NCBI RefSeq assembly: GCF_016756495.1
Contig: NZ_AP023245.1
Coordinates: 1 to 64,000 of the forward strand
DNA length: 64,000 bases
Reading direction: 5' to 3'
DNA from: Mesorhizobium sp. 113-3-3
GTDB lineage: Bacteria; Pseudomonadota; Alphaproteobacteria; Rhizobiales; Rhizobiaceae
Below, one piece after another: positions 45,012 to 53,304 of this stretch. Below the pieces are notes generated by a model, which saw nothing but the letters and a program-made list of their open reading frames with translations, was not told the origin of the DNA and searched no databases. Numbering within the stretch: the first letter of the stretch is position 1; every line of letters starts with the position of its first letter. The translations under genes were made by a program, and so were the position numbers.

Positions 45012-46319
45012 TCAGATTAAGGCACCGGGAAAATGGGCGAATTCTATGTGATGAGCGCCTCCGGTGTCATGGTTGTCGAACGAGAGCGCTCCGGTCGAAC
45101 TGTTGAAGATGATATGGTCGCTAGAATCATGCGAGCCCATGCCGGCGACGAGAGCGCCATTTGGTGGAGCGCCCGTGTGAAGCCCCAAAGCGTGGTCGAG
45201 ATGAAACTTTTGTTGGGAGACGCTGACGTCCGTAGGGCGGTCGGCACCGCGGGCGGCAAGAGCGCCTGCATCGAATGCGAAGGCATCGCTGGCGGCATCG
45301 GCCAGTGAGGCAAGCCCTATGCCCCTGCCCACACCGGCCGACTCTGTCACCCAGTGGCTGGCATTCGCGACGTGATGGACGGCGCCGGTTGCGTGGATCA
45401 AATCGGCACCATCAGACTTATGATGTCTACTATCGCCAGGATTGGCGACAAATGGAGTACTCGGTGTACTAGCGGTGCCAGGGCTCCCCAGCGTACCGGA
45501 CGTACTGGGGGGAATGCTAGGAGTACTGGAGGTTTCAGAAGTGCTCGGGGGAGGGGTTGCCGGGGCGCTTGCGGCGCTGCTGAGGTTATGTTGCTGGAAC
45601 AAGGCCTGCAGCTCCGGCGAGTTGCCAAGCGCGGTGTCGCCCTGTTGAGAGCCCCACGCATAGGCATAGTCGAAGGCGGGCGATGGCGCCACCTTGGCCC
45701 AGTGATCCAGCATGGTCTGCTCCTGGGCGACGCTGGGAAGGACATATTGGCCGCCCGTGTCGGTGGTGTAATTGCCGCCGCCGAACGTCTGGTAGACCGG
45801 AACGACCTGGCTGAGCGGGATGCCCGAGGCGACCGCCGCGGCCACGGTCCTGTCGATCATGTTGTAGTCGACGGTGCTTGTGCCGGTGCGCACTGGGTAG
45901 GGATCCAGGCCGTAATAGTCGATATGCGTGTTCGCGGGATTATAAGTGTTTGAAAAATCTGGATTTTCCGAAGATCCCATGTTCATCATGGTGATGAAGG
46001 TCTTGGCGCCGGGCAGGTTGTTGTGGATCCAGTCGGATTCCGCCTTCAGGTTGTCGGCCGTGGCATAGGTTCCCCATTTGCCCGTGGGATCGGGCTCGTC
46101 GACGAGGAAGAAGCCGAACACCTTCGGATTGCCGATGAAGGGCGTGACTTTCTGAATGAAAGACGAGGTTGCGCCATCGGCTTCATCGAGCCAGACCAGA
46201 CCTTTCGTGCCATCCGGCGAAGCGTTGAGTTCGTCCACGGATGAGACGTCGACAAGATTGAACCCGGCGGCTGCGACGTCCATCGCTGATCCGCCAGATG
46301 CATAATGGAGAGTGGCCAT
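45012..46319 (-). CDS. Large secreted glycosidase-like protein with an RTX-type C-terminus
   Basis: A 435-residue protein. The N-terminal 235 residues look like a TIM-barrel polysaccharide-active domain (FGFFLVDEPDPTGKW, HIDYYGLDPYPVRT, YAYAWGSQQGD). A Ser/Thr/Pro linker (about 250-290) and a low-complexity region with several His follow. The last 40 residues (DHIIFNSSTGALSFD, then HHIEFAHFPGALI) resemble the terminal signal of calcium-binding RTX proteins secreted by type I systems. No Sec signal peptide is seen, which agrees with that route. No type I secretion genes are in the window. Confidence 0.65.
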   Translation of the reverse strand: MATLHYASGGSAMDVAAAGFNLVDVSSVDELNASPDGTKGLVWLDEADGATSSFIQKVTPFIGNPKVFGFFLVDEPDPTGKWGTYATADNLKAESDWIHNNLPGAKTFITMMNMGSSENPDFSNTYNPANTHIDYYGLDPYPVRTGTSTVDYNMIDRTVAAAVASGIPLSQVVPVYQTFGGGNYTTDTGGQYVLPSVAQEQTMLDHWAKVAPSPAFDYAYAWGSQQGDTALGNSPELQALFQQHNLSSAASAPATPPPSTSETSSTPSIPPSTSGTLGSPGTASTPSTPFVANPGDSRHHKSDGADLIHATGAVHHVANASHWVTESAGVGRGIGLASLADAASDAFAFDAGALAARGADRPTDVSVSQQKFHLDHALGLHTGAPPNGALVAGMGSHDSSDHIIFNSSTGALSFDNHDTGGAHHIEFAHFPGALI

Positions 46320-46801
46320 CCAATTTCCTTCGTCGGATTCGATAGCCCCCGTGCTTGCCTAGCTGAAAACGTATATTAGCGTACAATCAAATACAGACGC
46401 TCTTTGACAGAATCATTGATCGTAGAGGGCCACAAAATAGGTTTTAGGTGTGTGAAGGGTTAGATAGCAGACCAGTGTCTCGGGCACCGCCAAGGTCGGC
46501 TTGATGAGACTTACCATATTGATTGTATTGAGTATTTCCTAGTTCCATAATGTATGTTATGCAACTTATTGCTGTGGCGGCTATTGACGATGCTGCACCT
46601 GGGCAATTTAGGGGCCCTTTCCGCATCCCGGGCTGGTCAACAAATGGGAGGAAGGTTGACGGCTTCGTCGATAGACGAATACGCGCTGCCAATGTTCATT
46701 CGGCAATACGCGGACTTTCGTGGATCGGGCTCGGCACCCGATTGCCTGGAACTTCCGCGGCAAAACGACGTTCGATCCTTTTTCGAATGAAGGAGGCCGT
46801 G
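46320..46801. other. AT-richer intergenic region between divergent genes
   Basis: About 480 bases separating the RTX-tailed gene (minus strand) and csbD (plus strand). The stretch 46370-46440 and 46510-46570 are clearly richer in A+T than the surroundings and probably hold the promoters. No palindrome strong enough to report was found. Confidence 0.4.
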
Positions 46802-47005
46802 ATGGACTGGAACCGCGTTGAGGGAAACTGGAAGCAGGTCAAAGGCAAGGTCAAAGAACAGTGGGGAAAACTCACTGATGATGACCTTGATCGCATCGCT
46901 GGCAAACGCGATCAACTCGAAGGTAAGATCCAGGAGCGCTACGGCATCGAACGCGACCGCGCGCGTAGGGATATCGACGACTGGTACACCAGGCAAGACT
47001 GGTAG
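46802..47005 (+). CDS. CsbD-family stress protein
   Basis: A 67-residue CsbD-like protein (MDWNRVEGNWKQVKGKVKEQ, KLTDDDLDRIAGKRDQLEGK, ERYGIERDRARRDIDDWY). AAGGAGG lies 6 bases before ATG 46802. The family is widespread and stress-induced with unknown biochemistry. A good intrinsic terminator follows. Confidence 0.9.
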   Translation: MDWNRVEGNWKQVKGKVKEQWGKLTDDDLDRIAGKRDQLEGKIQERYGIERDRARRDIDDWYTRQDW

Positions 47006-47014
47006 GAGAACAGC

Positions 47015-47041
47015 CCGCCGCCCTCTGTGGCGGCGGCTTTT
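47015..47041 (+). terminator. Intrinsic terminator after csbD
   Basis: CCGCCGCC (47015-47022) pairs with GGCGGCGG (47029-47036) around a 6-base loop, followed by CTTTTC. It begins 10 bases after the csbD stop. Confidence 0.8.
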
Positions 47042-47623
47042 CTGCTATGCGTCGAGACCTGCCAGCAAGCCCAAGCCGGTCCTGCGGGGCGCACCAGATT
47101 AATATAAATCCTATTTGAATCCGCGCCGGCGGCGATCCTAGCAGAGCGATAGGCAAAAGCCCGCTGCCTGCAAGTTCTCACGGAGAAACAAGAGGGGGCA
47201 AGTGCGGCCCCAAATTCCCACCATGACTGTGTTCCAAATGCGGACCCGCCGCGCCAAGCGGTGCCGCGCGGGCAGTTAGGAAAGCGTGCCGTCATCATCA
47301 GTACAGCGGTCACGAACGCCGCAGGATATGTGGAGGTGGAAGCCAACCGTTCCGTTGATTCCACGCCCGTTAGGCCGTCTTGACGGACAAAATCCTCGGC
47401 CCATATCGCGCTCGGCCGCTGACCATAGGGCTGGCCTGCATCAAAAACTCAGTTGTTCGCTGCCTTGGAGGATCCTATGAACAATTGAACAATCGGATTT
47501 TCGACTGCCCTGTTTTCGTGAGAGCGCCGGCAATCTGGTACGGAAAATTGCTGATCTTGAGGACGCGCACGGATTCCTGTACGAGTGGCTCAATTCGGCC
47601 CTTCGACAATCCTGAATAAACGC
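47042..47623. other. Stretch with no supported gene
   Basis: About 580 bases. Short frames only, with no domain or ribosome-binding site seen. Confidence 0.35.
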
Positions 47624-47818
47624 TTATTTCGACTCGATCTGTTGCTCAATCTCTACATGCTCAATCTCTATTCCGAGCGACTCGCCCTCACCGTGGACTG
47701 CATCTCGATCCCAGTCGTTGGTCTTATCCGGGGTTTTAGCAGCGGCCTTCCGGCTGGTCCGATCCGTGTCCTTGCGAGGCTTTTGTCCCGGAATATCGCG
47801 CGATGATTTTGGGCGCAT
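47624..47818 (-). CDS. Small basic hypothetical protein
   Basis: A 64-residue Lys/Arg-rich frame (RDIPGQKPRKDTDRTSRKAA, KTPDKTNDWDRDAVHGEGES) typical in style of small rhizobial proteins. AAGGAAC lies about 8 bases before the ATG. No known function. Confidence 0.45.
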   Translation of the reverse strand: MRPKSSRDIPGQKPRKDTDRTSRKAAAKTPDKTNDWDRDAVHGEGESLGIEIEHVEIEQQIESK

Positions 47819-47886
47819 TGATTAGTTCCTTTGCTGCGTCCACATGCCAAAACATGTCGGGAATTATAAGCTTCCCCATTACATGA

Positions 47887-48294
47887 CTATTCGGGGAGGT
47901 GCGGGGTATGCTGCTTGTCCTCGGCCGGATCGGCGTCGATACGGGCCTTGTGCGGGTCGAATGCGCCGTGCCGGGCGATGGCCAGGGCGGCCGTTTCGGG
48001 AGTCTCGTAGGCCCACATGAAATTGTCAGCGGATGCACCGGCTGCATGCACGCGCCAATAGCCGGCGGTGCCCCATGCAGACTCCGAGGTAGCGTTGGTT
48101 TTCTCGAAAAGCTCGAAATAGATGTCCTCGAACGGGATGTAAAAGACCGAATCTCGCCCGTCTTCGTAGAGCATTTTTGCGCGATCGCTTGACGCAACAA
48201 TGGCGTCAGAGAATCTGACCGTCACCGTACCATGAAAGGGAAGGATGGCAGGCGCGGTTGGAGGATACTCGGGACTCGCTGGTGAGGTTTGCAT
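47887..48294 (-). CDS. DUF427 domain protein
   Basis: A 135-residue DUF427 protein (VTVRFSDAIVASSDRAKMLY, FYIPFEDI.FELFEKT, YWRVHA, NFMWAYETPETAALAIARHG). AAGGAG lies 8 bases before ATG 48294, which I prefer to 48354. The family adopts a beta-barrel fold, with unknown role. Confidence 0.88.
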   Translation of the reverse strand: MQTSPASPEYPPTAPAILPFHGTVTVRFSDAIVASSDRAKMLYEDGRDSVFYIPFEDIYFELFEKTNATSESAWGTAGYWRVHAAGASADNFMWAYETPETAALAIARHGAFDPHKARIDADPAEDKQHTPHLPE

Positions 48295-48830
48295 TCTAGC
48301 ACTCCTTGACTGCGTGTCCTGGAAACGTCGAGCAGCCGTGTCAGTTCCTGCCAACGGCGCGATTGGCGCAAAACCTTCTGTTCCTAGATGTTCAGTACCG
48401 GCACTATGCTGGATCAGGTCGAGTTCGAAACCATCCCGTTGTCGATCCCCATCGGACTCGCAGGTCAGACCTCGAGGTGCGGCTCATGTCGGAAGAGCGC
48501 TTGAGGATGGCGCCTCTGACGGTCCGGTTCATTCTTCCTCAAGGCGGCCTAGAGGCAGCGTCTTGCGACAGCGTCATTTTGCGGCGGAAAGAGACAATGA
48601 GCGCGCCTCCAGAATCGCGAGCATCGCCGATGCCGGTTCTTCCGGGCCGGCAGGCAGGTCGGCGAGCGATGCTCGCCTCTTCCATCAAGACGATCTTCTG
48701 GTTGACAGCGAAGCGCCTGGCCAGAGCCCCAGCGTATCCGAGGCCCGTTAAGCCGTTGGAGGAAGCCTCATGGGCCGGAACCATATCGGCGTTGATGCGC
48801 CATAGAAACAGGTTCTGGTGGGAGGCATCG
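48295..48830. other. Intergenic stretch
   Basis: About 535 bases between divergent DUF427 and L,D-transpeptidase genes. Frames through it are long but have no domain; promoters for both genes should lie here. Confidence 0.35.
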
Positions 48831-49825
48831 ATGGTCAGGCTCCTTCTCGTCGCGGCCGCGGCGCTTGCCCTCACTTGCGACGGGACAGCGGCGGCCAAGC
48901 TCGACCCCGCCACTGTCAATCAAGCGCAATTCTCAGCCGAAAGATCGAAAGGCTTCAGCCCGGTTATCCTGAAGGCGCAGATACTTTTGGATCGCGCCCG
49001 TTTCTCGCCAGGCATGATAGAGGGCCGCTTTTCAGAGAACGCCGCAAAGGCCATCAGGGCTTTTCAGACTGCGAACGGATTGTCCTCCGACGGCAAGCTT
49101 ACGCCGGAGACCTGGGACAGGCTGACGGCAACCTCCACCAACCAGTCGTGGTGAGCTACGAACTGACACGCAAGGATGTGAGCGGACCCTTTACCAAGCG
49201 CATTCCGGCGCGCATGGAGAAGAGGTCCCGCCTGCGGACGCTCGGCTATCACAACGTGACGGAGAAACTGGCCGAGCGCTTCCACATAAGCGAGCAATTG
49301 CTCAGGAGGCTCAATCCGAGGATCGGGTTCATGAAGGCCGGCACTAAGTTGCTCGTTCCGGATGTTGATCGGGGGGAATCTCCAGCCAGGATTGCCGGCA
49401 TCGAGGTCGACAAGGGCGCACGCCTGGTCAGCGTTCTTGATCCTTCCGGTGAATCGCTCGCGGTGTTTCCCGCTTCCATCGGCAGCGCCGAGAAGCCGGC
49501 GCCGAGTGGCGAGGCGAAGGTCAAACGCGGCGCGTGCAACCCCACCTATCACCACGATCCGCACTTCGCTTTCAAGGGGGTCAAAGCCAAGCGGCCGTTC
49601 ACGATTGCGGCCGGACCGAACAATCCCGTGGGATCGGTCTGGATCGATCTGTCCATCGAGAGCTACGGTATTCACGGCACGCCCGAACCGGGCAAGATCG
49701 GCGCGACCTTCTCGCATGGCTGCATCAGGTTGACCAACTGGGATGCCGAGGACCTCGCGTCCATGGTGCGGAAAGGCACGAAAGTCAGCTTCAAGGACGA
49801 GACGGCGAACGCAGGCGGCGAGTAG
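48831..49825 (+). pseudogene. L,D-transpeptidase (YkuD) with a central frameshift
   Basis: The first frame (48831-49154) encodes a signal peptide and a peptidoglycan-binding domain (LLDRARFSPGMIEGRFSENA) and stops after TSTNQSW. The second frame, entered near 49138, continues directly with QPVVVSYELTRKDVSGPFTK, a LysM-like part, and the YkuD domain with the catalytic motif SHGCIRLTNWDAEDL. Together they make a normal enzyme of about 330 residues that would cross-link peptidoglycan. A one-base indel near 49130-49140 separates the halves; GGGAGG precedes ATG 48831. Sequencing error cannot be excluded. Confidence 0.8.
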
Positions 49826-49847
49826 CTCGTAGCACAAGGTTGCTCGG

Positions 49848-49907
49848 CGAACGGCGGGCGGCTCATGAGCATACGAAAAAGTTCATATTTTTGCCCACCG
49901 CCGTTCG
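49848..49907. repeat. Inverted repeat with 10-bp arms
   Basis: CGAACGGCGG (49848-49857) and CCGCCGTTCG (49898-49907) are perfectly inverted, 40 bases apart, starting 22 bases after the L,D-transpeptidase stop. The interior contains an A-rich then T-rich segment. It could be a long-loop transcript structure or a mobile-element scar. Confidence 0.5.
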
Positions 49908-50231
49908 TAACTCCGATCCAGGACCTGGTGCTCCTACCCCGCCATATGTGAACACGGACAGTTACCGAACGCCCGACATGATCCGTCTCGTTCAGACTGC
50001 AAGTTCAGCCAGTCGTCTTAAGCTTGCGACATGGATTTTTCCGTTCAAGGCTCGGGGCATTTCGACGGGCGACCTCAGTTCGGCAAGCGCCGGCTGCCAC
50101 CAGCCGCGCAAAGTTTGCCCGCTCCTGGCGGATGGGGTGCGGGCCATGTCCTAACCAACTCGGCGAGCGTAGCCGACGCATTGCGTTTGGATAGGAAGCC
50201 ATCAAGTCCGATGGCTCAACAAGTTCACCCG
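49908..50231. other. Stretch with no supported gene
   Basis: About 320 bases with no gene or site that can be defended. Confidence 0.3.
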
Positions 50232-50531
50232 TCACTTGGATGAAAACGACGATACCGTATTGCGCTGTCGTAACCGGCCGACCAAGCGGCGGCAAATCTC
50301 GGCTGGCAGTGGATAGCGATGACGCCGACGTTCGGCAATCCACTTTTTCGAGGCCTTGTGAGCTTCAGTGTCCCTTGCGGCTTCTCGGCCTCGCTTCCTT
50401 TCTTCGGGCTCGGCATGTCGGGCAGCCTTTTCGATGCTCGGCCATCGGCGCCGAAGCTCCTCAAACGAACGGAACGGCACCCGCCAGGCTCGCAGTTCGT
50501 CGTCACAACTTGCCCCCGAGATTGCCCGCAA
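50232..50531 (-). CDS. Doubtful hypothetical protein
   Basis: A 99-residue frame with a charged helical middle (FEELRRRWPSIEKAARHAEP, EERKRGREAARDTEAHKASK). Its first possible start is TTG 50531 and no ribosome-binding site is evident. It could be a decayed fragment. Confidence 0.22.
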   Translation of the reverse strand: MRAISGASCDDELRAWRVPFRSFEELRRRWPSIEKAARHAEPEERKRGREAARDTEAHKASKKWIAERRRHRYPLPAEICRRLVGRLRQRNTVSSFSSK

Positions 50532-51060
50532 TTCCCAAAGGACGGTCTTCGAACAAGGCGTGCGAACAGGCAGGTCATCGGAAACCTCCGGATATGAGCT
50601 CGAGGTCGGATCGAAGGCGAAAACATCACGTTCCTTACTGTCGCCGTGGAGAGCGAACTACTCTGCCTCTTGCGCCAAACATCGATCGATCAGCCGAGTG
50701 GCCGTCTTTCCGGGGACGAGCGAACTCTTGCGCTCGTCCCTCCACCTCGCTCGGGAAAGGCGCGCCTACATCGGGATAGCCATTCTATCGAATCCAAGGC
50801 TGGCGTCGCCGCGGGAGCATCCCCCTCCCCGTGGCACGTGATGAGCGTTCGAGCGTTCCATCTCCTGATCGTTCGTTGCAATGGACGCCTTCCGCAGCGT
50901 TTAGGTTCACAAGCATTGGACCACAATGGACGGCTCAACTTGGCGTGGGGAGCGCCACAAACGCACCCCCTCAAACCCATCAGAATTGTGAATCAATTGC
51001 GTGTGGTCGATTCATCGAACTCGTTGGACGCTTCGGCGCTCGCGAGCGAGACTCCGCAGC
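50532..51060. other. Stretch with no supported gene
   Basis: About 530 bases; nothing recognised. Confidence 0.3.
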
Positions 51061-51387
51061 ATGCTAATCCCAAAGACGCGATCGGCCCATCTGCACCGCA
51101 TTGACGATGCCCGCAACATGGCCAGGTTCTATTCACTGACTATTCAGCCGACCCTGTTCGGTGGCGCATCACTCGTCCGCAACTGGGGACGGATCGGAAC
51201 GAAGGGCCAAATCAAAATCGAGACCTTTGATGAGCCACAAGACGTGGACTGCGCGTTTATTCGGCTTGAGCGCGTAAAGCGACGGCGAGGATATGTTGAC
51301 CTCGGCAATGCGCGGCTAGCGACAACTCGCGCAGCAGCGGCAAAAACAATGTCTTGCAGACTCCGCCGATCGGTGGCTCCGGCTTAG
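51061..51387 (+). CDS. WGR-domain protein
   Basis: A 108-residue protein consisting mainly of a WGR domain (FYSLTIQPTLFGGASLVRNW, GRIGTKGQ, then FIRLERVKRRRGYVDL). WGR domains bind nucleic-acid ends in PARP-type proteins and occur alone in bacteria. The start at 51061 is chosen by ATG position; ATG 51118 (MARFYSL) is an alternative. Short WGR proteins are frequent in rhizobial accessory DNA and are of interest next to end-joining genes. Confidence 0.75.
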   Translation: MLIPKTRSAHLHRIDDARNMARFYSLTIQPTLFGGASLVRNWGRIGTKGQIKIETFDEPQDVDCAFIRLERVKRRRGYVDLGNARLATTRAAAAKTMSCRLRRSVAPA

Positions 51388-52069
51388 ATGGAAAGATCGA
51401 CAGATAACTCTAGAATCTTCGAGGATGATGCAAAAGGTGGGCATCGCTTGAGCCGCAACACGGGAGCGGTGGGCGCCATCAAGAATTGGGATATTACGGC
51501 CGCCCCATCGCAGGGGTGAAAGATAAAGTCGTTATCCCGCGTCGGACCTTGAGCCCCAGGCGCCAAATCGGCGCCGTCGACTTCCGCGTCGAACAACCAT
51601 ATAGAGCTTGAAGGGTTCGCGACATGGTCGCTGAGCCTCTTCTTCAGCCGGGGCAATTTCGTCGAACAGCTCAATTGCCGCGGCAAGCGCTAGCCAGCCG
51701 AGACGCAAAGCAAAAATCCTTGAGGCGAAACGCAGATTTCGGGGGCGGCATCTTACGATAGCTCGCGCATCATGCTCAGCGAACGGGCTCTTGCTCCAGC
51801 GAGACCCCGAGCAAGGGACGACGGCGTAGCCGGCAGGCAAGAGGCGTGACGGGCCGTCGCGGGACTGTCGCGCTAGGATGACCTTGAACGAGAGCCATTT
51901 TCGTTCGGCACAGTCCTTGATGATACCCGAACCGGCGCGCCTGAGAGGGCTTGCAGACTGAAAGCTATCAGGAGGGCGACGCGCATGTGGTCGCGATCAA
52001 CCCATGCCGAACCAATATAGGTTTCGAGAGTTCCTCAACCTGATGTGCGGTCTATTTTGAGGACGGCGG
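51388..52069. other. Gene-poor stretch
   Basis: About 680 bases. Minus-strand frames (51384-51686, 51532-51840) have poor composition and no domain. Confidence 0.3.
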
Positions 52070-52924
52070 ATGTTTGATAATTTCCGGCTCGAGATGATGG
52101 AAACCGAAGGCGGGCCGATAAGACTTCGGCATGGCGGATCCGGGCCACCTCTTCTTCTGATCCATGGCCATCCACGGTCACATATGACGTGGGGGCAAGT
52201 TGCGGACCTACTCGCGCCAGATTTCACAATCGTGTGCCCCGACCTTCCGGGCTTTGGGCGCTCATACATTCCGAAGGACGACGCAGATAGCAGGTTCTCG
52301 TCCAAACGGGCAAAGGCCTTGGCATTGGTGGAGGTAATGAAGCGCCTCGGCCATCCCGCCTTCTTCGTCGCTGGACATGATCGTGGGAGTTTGGTCGCAT
52401 TCAGAATGGCGATGGACCATCCCGCCCTGGTGCGAAAGCTCATCGTCATGGACGGACTGCCTGTCGTCGAGCATCTCGAACGCGCTGACTGGACGTTTGC
52501 CCGCGATTGGTACCACTGGTTCTTTTTCGCGCAGCCCAAGAAACCCGAACGTGCCATTCTAGCAGACCCTCTCGCATGGTACGACGCCTTGCGGCCGGAT
52601 CAGATGGGACGCGATGCTTATGACGAGTTGGTCACGCTCATCCATGACCCCACCGTCATCTATGGCATGGTCGAAGACTATCGCGCAGGAATCAGGATCG
52701 ACCATCGTCATGACCGCGAAGATCGAGATGCCGGCCGAAAGGTGCGCTGTCCAATGCTCTGTCTTTGGTCGCTCAATGATGATTTAGGGCAGATCTATGG
52801 CGATCCGATCGCAATCTGGAAGGACTGGGCCGACAATGTTGAAGGCTGTGGAATTGAGAGCGGGCACCACGTCGCCGAAGAGAATCCAGCTGCTCTCGCG
52901 GCCGCGTTCAAGGCCTTTCTCTGA
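52070..52924 (+). CDS. Alpha/beta hydrolase of the haloacetate dehalogenase / epoxide hydrolase group
   Basis: A 284-residue alpha/beta hydrolase. The oxyanion region is LLIHGHPRSHMTW, the nucleophile Asp104 sits in GHDRGS, the cap has WYHWFFFAQP (His149, Trp150, as in fluoroacetate dehalogenase halide sites), and the catalytic His is in ESGHHVAEENP (about 271). In characterised fluoroacetate dehalogenases the nucleophile is followed by two carboxylate-binding arginines (D-R-x-x-R); here the second is Leu108. The substrate may therefore be another haloacid or an epoxide. Confidence 0.85.
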   Translation: MFDNFRLEMMETEGGPIRLRHGGSGPPLLLIHGHPRSHMTWGQVADLLAPDFTIVCPDLPGFGRSYIPKDDADSRFSSKRAKALALVEVMKRLGHPAFFVAGHDRGSLVAFRMAMDHPALVRKLIVMDGLPVVEHLERADWTFARDWYHWFFFAQPKKPERAILADPLAWYDALRPDQMGRDAYDELVTLIHDPTVIYGMVEDYRAGIRIDHRHDREDRDAGRKVRCPMLCLWSLNDDLGQIYGDPIAIWKDWADNVEGCGIESGHHVAEENPAALAAAFKAFL

Positions 52925-53304
52925 AGGGAGCGGCGAAACTCATCGACGCACCGATGCGGGAGTGGGAATTCAGCATCCCGATCGCTAACAGTCGCCCGAT
53001 CGTTCCTGTCGAATGCGGCCGCATATGCCGTTTTCCGCCTCGTCGCCCCAAGGGCGCCGGTGCCGCGTGATCGGAGCTCCTTTTACCCGCGGTGCGCTCA
53101 AGATTCTCGCCCTCCACTTCACCGGATTCATTGTGCGCTGCCGAATCGTGACTCAAGGTCTCAATAACTAGTAGTGGGCGAGCTAATTCTAGGCGACATC
53201 GATTCATTCACGATTAGTACATTAGGCATAATCTTTGCCACTTTGGTGGGCGATCCAATCTATCTTTGCGCACTGATCCAAACCACGACCGGCGGAGGAA
53301 CTGA
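52925..53304. other. Intergenic region before the GGDEF/EAL gene
   Basis: About 380 bases with no gene. The A+T-rich part 53165-53245 is the likely promoter area of the next gene. Confidence 0.35.

Noticed and set aside
45462..45560. Tandem DNA repeat or CRISPR-like array around repeated GTACT motifs
   Set aside because: The repeats are irregular and explained by the Ser/Thr/Pro linker of the RTX-tailed protein.
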